Source: Spirochaetota bacterium (GTDB lineage Bacteria > Spirochaetota > UBA4802 > JAFGJZ01). Taken from it: a DNA stretch of 40,900 bases. The position numbers were made by a program, and so were the translations under genes. The first letter of the stretch is position 1. Each line of letters opens with the position of its first letter. The notes beneath the pieces were generated by a model, which saw only the letters and a list, made by a program, of their open reading frames with translations, made no database searches and was not told where the DNA came from. Below, piece by piece: positions 1 through 7,439 of the stretch. Location: assembly GCA_016934935.1 (NCBI GenBank), contig JAFGRW010000084.1:1-40900 (forward strand). The letters run 5' to 3'.

Positions 1-43
1 CGATTGCATTTTTTTCATTCCGAATAAATTCAGGAAAATCCAT
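1..43 (-). CDS. start of an unidentified gene (truncated by window edge)
   Basis: A minus-strand ATG at 43-41 follows GGAGGAATAAAA, a strong ribosome binding site. The visible product begins MDFPEFIRNEKNAI and runs off the window. It starts about 40 nt past the GTTAGGC end of attC-like site 1, where the first gene of the next integron cassette would lie. Too little is visible to assign a function. The start itself is well supported. Confidence 0.6.
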   Translation of the reverse strand, partial: MDFPEFIRNEKNAI

Positions 44-81
44 TTTTATTCCTCCAAAATTCTTATAAAATTATTTTTTCG

Positions 82-180
82 CCTAACGTTCCGCGAATAC
101 CCGAAGTTGCGACCGAAGGAAGCAATTTGGGCGGAGCGAAGCGCAGCCGGGTATTCGCTGTTATATGAAGGACCGCGCTT
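82..180 (-). repeat. attC-like palindromic site 1
   Basis: An imperfect palindrome with arms GCGAATACCCG (93-103) and CGGGTATTCGC (148-158), outer AAC/GTT boxes, and a 44-nt centre containing GCGGAGCGAAGCG. On the minus strand it runs from ATATAAC to GTTAGGC. The latter fits the integron R' consensus GTTRRRY. A second copy lies at 39441-39560, with a compensatory change in the stem (GCGAGTACCCG/CGGGTACTCGC). Both copies sit just downstream of one minus-strand gene and just upstream of the next, as in a cassette array. An intergenic REP/MITE-like repeat is the alternative. No integrase gene is in the window. Confidence 0.6.
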
Positions 181-206
181 GCATTTTGCCAAGGATGGCA
201 AAATGC
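181..206. terminator. hairpin downstream of the small zinc-finger gene
   Basis: A perfect 10-bp stem, GCATTTTGCC/GGCAAAATGC, closes a 6-nt AAGGAT loop directly after the stop codon of the 209-430 gene. It could act as a transcription terminator, though there is no clear U-run on the minus strand. A hairpin with the same loop lies at 39412-39431, between attC-like site 2 and the helicase start, so it may belong to the repeat system. Confidence 0.5.
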
Positions 207-208
207 AA

Positions 209-430
209 TTATTCATTAATTTGCTCCAAAGCACTTTTTAGTTTTAGTAAATCTGATTCAATTATTTTCTTTGCACATTCTAAACAATAGTGTTCATGGG
301 TTCTATTTACTTTCAATTTCAACCTTTTATCACCGGCATTAATTCTATGTTTGCCATTATGTTGGCAGTTGTGAGCCTTTTTTGCATTATCAAAATCAAA
401 ACTTTTTAATAAACTTTTTGGTCTAGGCAT
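209..430 (-). CDS. small zinc-finger-like protein, second gene of the helicase cassette
   Basis: A 73-aa basic protein starting MPRPKSLLKSF. It has potential metal ligands C..H near the middle (NCQHNGKH) and YCLEC nearer the C-terminus, so a small zinc-binding fold is plausible. The start at 430 follows AAGGAGG with a 9-nt gap. The ATG overlaps the last codons of the helicase remnant by 8 nt (AATGCCTAG), so the two genes were translationally coupled before the phage inserted. The prophage now separates it by 37 kb from any promoter upstream of the helicase. Function unknown; the coupling suggests an accessory to the helicase. Confidence 0.65.
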   Translation of the reverse strand: MPRPKSLLKSFDFDNAKKAHNCQHNGKHRINAGDKRLKLKVNRTHEHYCLECAKKIIESDLLKLKSALEQINE

Positions 431-551
431 TGAATAAATCCTCCTTAACTTTTGAGATAATTTCATTATAATTCCTATCAATTATCTCCAGTTCATCTTT
501 TGAAAACTCATGCCGTTCGCCACTTTTTTTACCAACACAACTATTAATTCC
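423..551 (-). pseudogene. 3' end of the interrupted helicase gene (last 40 codons)
   Basis: On the minus strand, 545-423 encodes NSCVGKKSGERHEF... to ...KEDLFNA and a TAG stop: 40 residues. Positions 546-551 are the AATTCC target duplication. Joined to helicase codons 1-562 (39390-37705), the frame is continuous: ...SAIDRGI then NSCVGKK..., giving a 602-aa protein. The fragment has no start codon of its own and is a severed tail. The exact frame match and unique junction make this reconstruction strong. Confidence 0.85.
546..551. repeat. left target-site duplication (AATTCC)
   Basis: AATTCC directly precedes the left phage terminus at 552. The identical hexamer directly follows the right terminus at 37705-37710. 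Keeping one copy restores the helicase frame. Confidence 0.8.
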
Positions 552-590
552 TATATGTACGCGCAATAAATTTGTGTCATAACCACAATA
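552..590 (+). repeat. left terminal inverted repeat / transposase-binding end
   Basis: Read inward, the left end has TATA at positions 1-4, CAATAA at 13-18 and ATAACCAC at 28-35. The right end read inward has the same blocks at the same offsets. These conserved blocks are the likely transposase-binding sites. The first gene inside is the transglutaminase-like gene, whose stop is at 604. Confidence 0.7.
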
Positions 591-603
591 ATGCAATTAT
601 TCA

Positions 604-1155
604 TTAAACTCGTTTTCTTACATTTTGTAATTGAACTCGAAACTTTTTAGAGTAATGAGATATGTTAAACCAAGCGAAATATCTCACCTTTCTGTCTTTA
701 AAATCAAAATATAATACCAAATCATTCCAGCTTTTAAAACGTAAAAGCGCTTTTGTAGATATTACAAAATATTCGCAATCATTAAACCATACCGCTATTA
801 TATGATGCGGTCGTTGTGAGTAGACCAAGGCAAACATCCCTAAGAATGTAAAATTTTTGTTTTCAAAGCTAAACCGATCCGGAAGTAAATAGCTCATTGT
901 TGCGGCATAATCATCACAATCTCCAAAACCACGCGTTAATGTATCCAAAGGATGCGAGATTACATCACCGAGTTGATACCAGCTATCTCGAGAATATTTC
1001 TTGATTCCGCTATTTTTTATGTAAGAGAAAAAAGCCTGGAACGTGAAAAACTCATTATATGGCTTAAGCTCATACTCCGGTTTAGGACGAAAGAACCGGT
1101 ATACTCGTCCCCATAGTAAATAGAGCCGGAAGACCATAGATAATAGTATTGTCAA
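604..1155 (-). CDS. transglutaminase-like cysteine peptidase-fold phage protein
   Basis: A 183-aa protein and the last gene of the late operon. It starts with a hydrophobic stretch (about residues 3-20). A GDCDDYA motif (about residue 77-83) and HHIIAVW (about 117-123) match the Cys and His blocks of transglutaminase-like/papain-fold domains. The start is TTG at 1155, five bases after a perfect AGGAGG that also encodes the end of the previous gene; an ATG six codons in is an alternative. It could trim or crosslink a virion or cell-wall component, or be a lysogenic-conversion gene. The fold is moderately certain, the substrate unknown. Confidence 0.6.
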   Translation of the reverse strand: MTILLSMVFRLYLLWGRVYRFFRPKPEYELKPYNEFFTFQAFFSYIKNSGIKKYSRDSWYQLGDVISHPLDTLTRGFGDCDDYAATMSYLLPDRFSFENKNFTFLGMFALVYSQRPHHIIAVWFNDCEYFVISTKALLRFKSWNDLVLYFDFKDRKVRYFAWFNISHYSKKFRVQLQNVRKRV

Positions 1156-1156
1156 A

Positions 1157-1450
1157 TCAACCTCCTATTGCTGCAAAAACACGACCAACGACAAGAGAAG
1201 TTCCGTATTTACCAACCCGCTCTTTTATCAAAGCCAGCTCTTCAGCGGAGTAATCTGTCTGTGCATCACATTGCATCACCTTATTCGCAAGGTTAAACAG
1301 TTTTAGTTTCTGCTCTCCCGTCTCCTCTGCTTTTGGATCAGTAAGCATCAGAATATTTACAACTGCACTCTTAAGCATTACAGACTTTCCATTCTCCTTG
1401 ATTGCGTTTCCATCAAGACCTAAAATCTCTGTGTCAAAGTTTGCTTTCAT
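1157..1450 (-). CDS. small phage protein next to the tail fibre
   Basis: A 97-aa soluble protein, MKANFDTEILGLDGN... It resembles a common phage family of about 90-100 residues with an N-terminal 'DLDGN' strand, a central helix (LKSAVVNILML) and a C-terminal YGTSLVVGRVFAAI helix. The start overlaps the tail fibre stop (ATGA) and has GGAGAAAAAGAA upstream. Its role is unknown. Its place after the fibre suggests a minor tail or assembly protein. Confidence 0.6.
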   Translation of the reverse strand: MKANFDTEILGLDGNAIKENGKSVMLKSAVVNILMLTDPKAEETGEQKLKLFNLANKVMQCDAQTDYSAEELALIKERVGKYGTSLVVGRVFAAIGG

Positions 1451-2955
1451 TTCTTTTTCTCCAATTTATCTATCCTTTCGATAAGGGAATTTATTTTGTT
1501 TTCATGCTTTTGCATTTCTGCAATCACTGGTACAATTAATCTACTGTAAGAAATGCCATCTGGAACAAGAGGGCAATCTTCAACTTTCTTTTCCCCTTCA
1601 TCTACACTCTTTAAATCTTCATCCAAATGTCCAAAACCTACGTATCTTGGATCAAGGTCAGCCACTTCTTCAGCTATTAGACCATAGTGTGATAGTTCTG
1701 GTTTTCCTTCACAGGTATGCTTATTCCTATACCAAATAGGACGCAATTTATAAATAACCGAAGAATATTGATCCTCAATATCTTCTATATCTTTTTTAAA
1801 TCGCTTAGAGGACCCTTCTATAAAATCACCTGCATATATCTTAGAGTTCCCAATACCGCCATCCGCAGTAAAATAGAAACCATTGACTGTATCCATGTAC
1901 CACATCCCATCATTAGCCCCAAATAACAAACGTCTCGTAGTACCATGATCTAAATTGTAAAACCTGATATTTCCATCTGCAAAGATGGTCATCCTCTTAT
2001 TGAAACCTCCAGAATAAAAAGAAATATCTTCTGTAGATCTTATTTGTATTTCAGCCGAATCATATCTTATATAATTGGTGTCTTCTCCTAAATATGCAGC
2101 ATTAACCCGAAGCGCATTTAATCCGAAAATATTACCACCGGTGAAGGTCAGGTCACCATCATACGTCTGATTACCGGACGCATACAGCAAAGACCGTACC
2201 GATCCTTCAGTTCCGGCTTGCCATGAAGATACTGATTCATTGTAGTATAGAATAGCCTTGTTTTGTCCTGACCCTCTATCAATTTCAATACCGGATACAT
2301 TTCCAGTTATACCAGATCCAACTTCACCAGCGTTTAAAGTTATAAGCCTGTCTTGTACATTATGATTTTCAACATTTATTACGGTTTGTGTACCATACAC
2401 AAAAAAAGACCCATTTACAATAAGATCTTGATTTAAGACTACATCTTCATCAAACTCTGCACCACCTTTGGATTTGATTTTACATTTTTGGCGGACATCT
2501 TCATAATTCAAAAGACCTTCTGTTTTGCTGACTGTGTACAGGACAATATCATCGGGTTCAACATCATCATTTCTGATTATCTCAATTGCCGCGGAATTTT
2601 TACGAGTCTCTTTTGTTTCAATGTCACCAACAGGAATATATTCCTCTGAAAACCACTGATGTCTGCAAACAATCGAATAGCCAACACCATCATCCGGCAC
2701 ATTAACCGTTACAGATTCGTTTAAAACAAATCGTCGGCCTTGATTATCTCTACCAACACCAGCACCTATAACTGGATCATTTTCCACTATATTGAAATCA
2801 AATCCGTTAATGATTCCCGCAGTTAAATAGTCTTTTTCTCTATTTATAACTTCACGACCAATTAAATCCTGTTCTTTTTCAAAATCTTCCTGGAAAAGTT
2901 TTTTCCCATTTTCTGGATAGACTAAGCCTTCAATGCCAACATAATTTGTATCCAT
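1447..2955 (-). CDS. tail fibre with C-terminal S74 intramolecular chaperone
   Basis: A 502-aa tail fibre starting MDTNYVGIEG after GGGAGGT. The N-terminal part (about residues 1-200) should attach to the baseplate, and the middle is beta-rich with glycine/asparagine repeats typical of a trimeric fibre. From about residue 382, SSKRFKKDI followed by YGLIAEEVADLDP is the signature of peptidase S74 chaperone domains. These trimerise the fibre and then cleave themselves at the Ser within the SSK region. The end is a coiled coil (INSLIERIDKLEKKK). It lies directly after the gp48-like gene, overlapping its stop. Host-range determinant. Confidence 0.85.
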   Translation of the reverse strand: MDTNYVGIEGLVYPENGKKLFQEDFEKEQDLIGREVINREKDYLTAGIINGFDFNIVENDPVIGAGVGRDNQGRRFVLNESVTVNVPDDGVGYSIVCRHQWFSEEYIPVGDIETKETRKNSAAIEIIRNDDVEPDDIVLYTVSKTEGLLNYEDVRQKCKIKSKGGAEFDEDVVLNQDLIVNGSFFVYGTQTVINVENHNVQDRLITLNAGEVGSGITGNVSGIEIDRGSGQNKAILYYNESVSSWQAGTEGSVRSLLYASGNQTYDGDLTFTGGNIFGLNALRVNAAYLGEDTNYIRYDSAEIQIRSTEDISFYSGGFNKRMTIFADGNIRFYNLDHGTTRRLLFGANDGMWYMDTVNGFYFTADGGIGNSKIYAGDFIEGSSKRFKKDIEDIEDQYSSVIYKLRPIWYRNKHTCEGKPELSHYGLIAEEVADLDPRYVGFGHLDEDLKSVDEGEKKVEDCPLVPDGISYSRLIVPVIAEMQKHENKINSLIERIDKLEKKK

Positions 2956-3551
2956 CATACCTCCCATTCGTATAGCCGACCCGGCCGTCTTTCACGTATT
3001 CGTATTTCAAGAGAGGGGAAAAGCATATCCAACTGCTTACGGATTTGTGTTTTTACATATATTGTGACAGTACTATCTGCTGATAAATCAGGTAGATAAA
3101 CTTCCCACACAAAATTGCTGTAAGAAGGTGAAGAACTGACGCCTACACCAAGGGGAGTTACTCCAATTGTGAAAATATCCTTACAAAATGCCCGATATAC
3201 TTCCGCGTAATAATCTATATTCATGCGGATTATTGCCCTGACCAAATTAGCTGAAAAATCATATCTTTTAAGATTTCGGCGTAATTGAAGCCGATTATAA
3301 AAATCATCATGACTTTCACCCTGATAAGGCACAATACCGTAAACTTTTGCTTTTTCAACAAGGCTGTTATAGTCACATGAATAATAAAAAATCTGGTTGT
3401 AAAAGTATTCACAATATCGAATCAGATCAATGAACAAAATTTTTAGTATTACCTGCAAAAATCTGTGCCAACCACTATCGGTATGTTTTAGAGTTCGACG
3501 GACATTTTTCCATATGACCTGGCTAAAAGTAAAATTATGGTGTAAAGACAT
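2955..3551 (-). CDS. baseplate protein, Mu gp48-like
   Basis: About 199 aa from the ATG at 3551, four bases after GGAGG; the ATG at 3554 is also possible. It follows the J-like baseplate gene and precedes the fibre, the position of Mu gp48 and the P2 gpI class. These proteins link baseplate wedges to fibres. An N-terminal helical segment (IRYCEYFYNQIFY) and a C-terminal RIRERRPGRLYEWEV can be seen. Assigned mostly by synteny. Confidence 0.65.
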   Translation of the reverse strand: MSLHHNFTFSQVIWKNVRRTLKHTDSGWHRFLQVILKILFIDLIRYCEYFYNQIFYYSCDYNSLVEKAKVYGIVPYQGESHDDFYNRLQLRRNLKRYDFSANLVRAIIRMNIDYYAEVYRAFCKDIFTIGVTPLGVGVSSSPSYSNFVWEVYLPDLSADSTVTIYVKTQIRKQLDMLFPSLEIRIRERRPGRLYEWEV

Positions 3552-4659
3552 CATACCTCCATGTGATAACACCAACTTGAGGGTAAGCTTCAATGGGTGT
3601 ATCAAGAGGACTGAAATCTTCTATTAACACATCCTGAACATTGACCAGGTTGCTAATAAAACGTGATTCCACCTGATTCTGAACTATTCTCTGACCACGG
3701 GAAAGCTGTGTAAAATACGATTGTAATTCTTTAATCGCGTCAGCCTCGGCTGGTGGTGCCGATACATAAAACAGTGTTATTGTTGCATTCCAGTTGTATG
3801 TTTCCATTGCAAATGGAATAACATTGTAAATGCCGGCCGGGTCAGTTGCGTCATTATTGAAGTGTATATAAATAATATCCAGTTGCTCCTGTGTTGGCGC
3901 ACCAGTAGGTGTTATAATCGCGATACCAAGAGTGCCTCGACCTTGATACCTAGGTACAATTGCCGCATCCTTAACAAAATCAAAATTTAGGGTTTCACTC
4001 AAGAACCATGAAGAGTCATATTTTTTTTCTATGTTATCGTAGACAATACAGCGATTGCGAACATCTTCTATATCTTCTTCATCCCGGCCATATTGTGTCT
4101 GTTCAGGATTATACACGACATCAATTCCAGTGATATCTGTATACAGTGTATCTATACTCATTGATGGGATATTATAGGAAGCTCCCGCTGCTACTGATAC
4201 TATATCAATTTCAGTGGTATAATAACCGGATGAATCCTGTACCGTTAACTGGTTTATTTCAACCGCGGAAAACAGACGATACTGTTTTTTTCCATTGCTT
4301 GCGTTCGTTCCAACAATTGTTAACTGCGGTATCTTGTAAACTTGTGTTGGCTTACTTGACGATCCAATTCTGATTTTACCAGTACTGGGTTTTGCCGGTT
4401 TCCAAGGTTCCAAACCACGATCTTTAAGATGGCTTGGTAATCCATCACGGTCAGCAGTTGTAACAAAAATATTACGAAAAACTGTCATTATTAAAACATT
4501 AACATATTCGGCAATAGCTCTCTTTATTATATTTATGGCTGCTCTGAATTTTCCGGTTGCACGGGTATTTATTGTTAAAATATTCTTCAGCTGTTCGTCT
4601 TCCCGGATGTACCCGTACAGAGTTTTTTCGAGTTCCTGCTCTGTTAAAAGCTCTTTCAT
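3535..4659 (-). CDS. baseplate wedge protein, gpJ/gp47-like
   Basis: A 374-aa protein with the layout of the Baseplate_J family: a helical start (TEQELEKTLYGYIREDEQ), a central beta region with repeated 'GYYTTEIDIVSVAAGASYNIP' type strands (longer run split here), a DxRNRC block (about 200) and a C-terminal ITPTGAPTQEQL. J proteins form the wedge that fires sheath contraction. The ATG overlaps the previous stop (ATGA), and its 3' end overlaps the next gene by about 17 nt, so the baseplate genes are translationally coupled. Confidence 0.8.
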   Translation of the reverse strand: MKELLTEQELEKTLYGYIREDEQLKNILTINTRATGKFRAAINIIKRAIAEYVNVLIMTVFRNIFVTTADRDGLPSHLKDRGLEPWKPAKPSTGKIRIGSSSKPTQVYKIPQLTIVGTNASNGKKQYRLFSAVEINQLTVQDSSGYYTTEIDIVSVAAGASYNIPSMSIDTLYTDITGIDVVYNPEQTQYGRDEEDIEDVRNRCIVYDNIEKKYDSSWFLSETLNFDFVKDAAIVPRYQGRGTLGIAIITPTGAPTQEQLDIIYIHFNNDATDPAGIYNVIPFAMETYNWNATITLFYVSAPPAEADAIKELQSYFTQLSRGQRIVQNQVESRFISNLVNVQDVLIEDFSPLDTPIEAYPQVGVITWRYDVFTP

Positions 4660-5027
4660 GTATATATCCTTTTGGTTTTTCCGTTCAAAAATAATAAATC
4701 CGCGTATACGTCCGCACCATCTTTCTTAACTTCAATTTTTTTTTCATCTATCAGACTGTAAGGTTGATTCACGTTTCTTACAACACGCTTAATCTCATTC
4801 TTTAACTCAATCCACGCGATTTTATCCGATTCATCAGAATTTACATATTTATGAATATTATTACCGCCTGTTGGATTGTCTGGATCATCAAAAAATGGAT
4901 AATGAAATGCTTCATGCAGATCCTGTATGAAGCATTCTTCATCTGAACAATCAATAAAATCACCGTTTCCGGTTTCAAAGTTCAAATCAAAATTGTCATC
5001 TGTTTTCCAATCTATTATATTGTTCAT
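4656..5027 (-). CDS. baseplate protein, gp46/gpW (gp25-like)
   Basis: A 123-aa acidic protein lying between the spike/gpV-like gene and J, the place of Mu gp46 (gpW/gp25 or DUF2634 class wedge protein). It shows the typical N-terminal 'DWKTDDNFDLNF' strand, a helical Q-D-L block and a C-terminal strand ending KTKRIYT. Its start overlaps the previous stop by ATGA. Assigned from size, order and overall look. Confidence 0.65.
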   Translation of the reverse strand: MNNIIDWKTDDNFDLNFETGNGDFIDCSDEECFIQDLHEAFHYPFFDDPDNPTGGNNIHKYVNSDESDKIAWIELKNEIKRVVRNVNQPYSLIDEKKIEVKKDGADVYADLLFLNGKTKRIYT

Positions 5028-5620
5028 ATCATTTTATACTTTTCAGATAAAGTTTCTTCATCAAATTCTGATGGCATTACTCCTACCAAAGGTGCTATGC
5101 CCCCGGTTTCTCCTGGTGGCTTCCCTGTACCAGCCCAATTTATAAGAGTTTCAATTTTAGAGTCAACGTCTTGCGCCCAGGACTTAAGTTTATTTCCTCT
5201 GACAAATGGCTCATTTCCATCTTCGCCGAAAACAATACCAGTTTCATTTATCGAAATGTTAGATGTGTTACTGTTGGTTATCTTGATTTCAAGACTGGTT
5301 GTGCAATTTATAATAACTTTGTCAATTTCAGATTCCTTAATCACCACAGTCTCTTTGTTTTCAAGATCAAGAAATCCTATTGAAATTATGCTGCCAATAA
5401 CAGGAACAATAATAAATCCCTTACTATCATCAATTGTACATGATCGTAATCTTGCACTATAAGAGACCGACATTTCATCCTCATCGAGTAAGCCAACATT
5501 GGCAGTATATGTATTTTCATCAACCGAGAGTACTTTGGCGTTTGCACATGCATACAACTCAACGCCATTCCATGCCGCACTTTTTATCGCTTCAAGTAAT
5601 GTTGGCTTAACTTTTTTCAT
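5024..5620 (-). CDS. baseplate assembly/spike protein, gpV/gp45-like
   Basis: A 198-aa beta-rich protein with an OB-fold-like region (residues 25-95, including PVIGSIISIGF) followed by short beta repeats (EIKITNSNTSNISI). This is the plan of gpV/Mu gp45 membrane-piercing spikes. The C-terminal 60 residues are helix- and glycine/proline-rich (TGKPPGETGGIAPL). Spike proteins of this type form the trimeric needle below the baseplate hub. It sits between the hub gene and the gp46-like gene. Confidence 0.65.
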   Translation of the reverse strand: MKKVKPTLLEAIKSAAWNGVELYACANAKVLSVDENTYTANVGLLDEDEMSVSYSARLRSCTIDDSKGFIIVPVIGSIISIGFLDLENKETVVIKESEIDKVIINCTTSLEIKITNSNTSNISINETGIVFGEDGNEPFVRGNKLKSWAQDVDSKIETLINWAGTGKPPGETGGIAPLVGVMPSEFDEETLSEKYKMI

Positions 5621-6561
5621 TACACCTCGTGTTTAACAACAGATAGTTTTCGCCTGTAACCCTGGTCGCTATACGTCATAATATTTTTGGTAACCAAATA
5701 CTGTCCATTTTTGTCTGGATAACGTTTGTCAAAGAACTGTATCTGTTGGCTATGTGTTGTTTGTGGAAAACCAAAGGAAGTTATTTCCCCGGCATAACCT
5801 CCTTTGCAATACTGTTTAAATAGTGTATCCAGTCTATCGTACAATTCACCCTGGGATATATCATGCAGTACAATTTTTTTAACTCGAGCGCCATCACCTT
5901 TTTCCGCGCGTAAAACCTTACCGGTTCCGTCAGTAAATCGTGAGACAATTACAATTTTACTATATTCTCCTTTATCAGAGAAGCTGATTGTGTCAGATAT
6001 AAGATTATTGCCATATGTATAAACTGGTATCTTTTCAGGCGCCAACCTGTCAGGTTTGTCAAAAATCAGTTTGTTCCCACGCATAAACGCGACATATCCT
6101 GATAGTTGCGCAAGATCCTGAATAACAAACAGTTTGGTTTTTTGTTGATAGGGGCGATATTTTATATAGCTTCCCATCTGAATTTCTGAAGTGTCAATAT
6201 ATGAATTGTCTGCCAACAACATCTGAATAATACTACCGGCTTCGGTATTTGTAAAAGTACGAGATATTTTTTCTCCATTAAGTGAGTCAAAGTAATCATA
6301 ACACTTAACGGAATATGGTTGCGTTGGTGAAACATCGTTGACCAACCCTTCAAACTCTTGAGCGATACCATATTGTGAATACCCTGCTGAAAAACGGACA
6401 GGTGTACCAGGCCTGATTGAAGAGGGGTCAAGTTTCTTATAATACGCGAGATCAATTTTCAAAAGATCCGACATCGTCTCGTTACTTGACTCAAGCTCAA
6501 CGTTTTTAACAGCCGGAAATAATTTGTTCCCAATGATCAATTCATGATCAAGCGCAAACAT
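5620..6561 (-). CDS. baseplate hub protein, gpD/gp44-like
   Basis: A 313-aa protein starting MFALDHELIIGNKL after AAGGAG, overlapping the LysM-like gene by 14 nt. A longer reading frame continues upstream in the shadow of that gene, but the ribosome site fixes the start here. Features of phage late control D / Mu gpP hubs: an early RPGTPVRFSAGY strand, FEGLVNDV, YDYFDSLNGEKISRTF, and a C-terminal FDKRYPDKNGQYLVTK. It forms the hub ring that binds the spike. Confidence 0.75.
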   Translation of the reverse strand: MFALDHELIIGNKLFPAVKNVELESSNETMSDLLKIDLAYYKKLDPSSIRPGTPVRFSAGYSQYGIAQEFEGLVNDVSPTQPYSVKCYDYFDSLNGEKISRTFTNTEAGSIIQMLLADNSYIDTSEIQMGSYIKYRPYQQKTKLFVIQDLAQLSGYVAFMRGNKLIFDKPDRLAPEKIPVYTYGNNLISDTISFSDKGEYSKIVIVSRFTDGTGKVLRAEKGDGARVKKIVLHDISQGELYDRLDTLFKQYCKGGYAGEITSFGFPQTTHSQQIQFFDKRYPDKNGQYLVTKNIMTYSDQGYRRKLSVVKHEV

Positions 6562-6943
6562 GTCTAAGCTCCTTTGCTTTATGCATATCGCGCTCACTAA
6601 CCAAAGCAGGGATAGTAACAGTATTGCCCGCCGTAATAATTTCATGATTATTCTCCTTCTGGATATGATAATATAAGTCCATTGTACCGTAATATTGATG
6701 TGCAAGTGTAAAGTAATCATCACCAGCAACTAATTTATGTAAAATCTTTGTTGTGTTAAGATTCGGTATTACTATTTCCAAACCCGGCTCAATATCCCAT
6801 TGGTTGGTGATTACCGCCTCGTTAATTCTGTAAATAGCAGGCCAGATACTCCATTGCAGAAAATACATATTTGAAATTCTGTATAAAGTGTCACCGGTTC
6901 GTGTAATATACTTATCAAGTATCTTGAACTTATATGAGGTCAT
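6548..6943 (-). CDS. LysM-like baseplate hub/tube initiator protein
   Basis: A 131-aa protein starting MTSYKFKILDKY. It carries two LysM-like segments: TRTGDTLYRISNMYF...WPAIYRINEA (residues 14-45) and LVAGDDYFTLAHQYYGTMD (about 70-90). Small LysM proteins of contractile phages (gpX/gp53-like) join tape measure, tube and baseplate. The start at 6943 overlaps the end of the DUF6046-like gene. Confidence 0.7.
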   Translation of the reverse strand: MTSYKFKILDKYITRTGDTLYRISNMYFLQWSIWPAIYRINEAVITNQWDIEPGLEIVIPNLNTTKILHKLVAGDDYFTLAHQYYGTMDLYYHIQKENNHEIITAGNTVTIPALVSERDMHKAKELRHVCA

Positions 6944-7439
6944 CCATAGCCTCCAATAACGATGTGTCATCCATAAGCTCAAGCTCATCATCTGAAACAA
7001 AGGTCAGTGTTAAGGTTTCATATCCTTGCATGCCCGGTGTTTCCGGATGATCTATATCTTCAAAGACAACTTTTTCAATACCATACATATCTGTTTTGGG
7101 GCATACTATTGTTATAGATTCTTTTTTATCCCATTCTGCTATGACTTGCGCGACTTCTGCGCTTACCGCACTATAATTTCTTGCCATCAGTACCAGATCT
7201 ATCTTTATTGTATAATCATCCCGGCCGGTCAGTTCTTTTACTGTACCGTCACGCCCTGGTACTGGCGTTTTAACCAAACGTTTCTTACCTGAAACATGTA
7301 CATGACATTCTATTGGCACAGTATAATCGCCCAGTTTACATGGCACCAGCTGTGTACTAAGAAACGGAATGCTGATCTTGCCACCGTGTATCTCGAATGG
7401 ATTCTCAAAACCGTCCAGATTTATTTCAAGTGGTGCCAT
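6930..7439 (-). CDS. DUF6046-like tail/baseplate protein
   Basis: A 169-aa protein with an N-terminal FENPFEIHGGKISIP and a conserved-looking core KKRLVKTPVPGRDGTVKELTG then DDYTIKIDLVL, resembling DUF6046 phage proteins, which sit after the tape measure in Mu-like elements. It probably takes the place of Mu gpN, bridging tape measure and hub. It overlaps the tape measure end by 14 nt and the next gene by 14 nt. Confidence 0.65.
   Translation of the reverse strand: MAPLEINLDGFENPFEIHGGKISIPFLSTQLVPCKLGDYTVPIECHVHVSGKKRLVKTPVPGRDGTVKELTGRDDYTIKIDLVLMARNYSAVSAEVAQVIAEWDKKESITIVCPKTDMYGIEKVVFEDIDHPETPGMQGYETLTLTFVSDDELELMDDTSLLEAMDDLI

Noticed and set aside
46..234. Minus-strand ORF across attC-like site 1
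   Set aside because: It reads through the palindromic repeat and has no ribosome site; the real gene start lies at 43.
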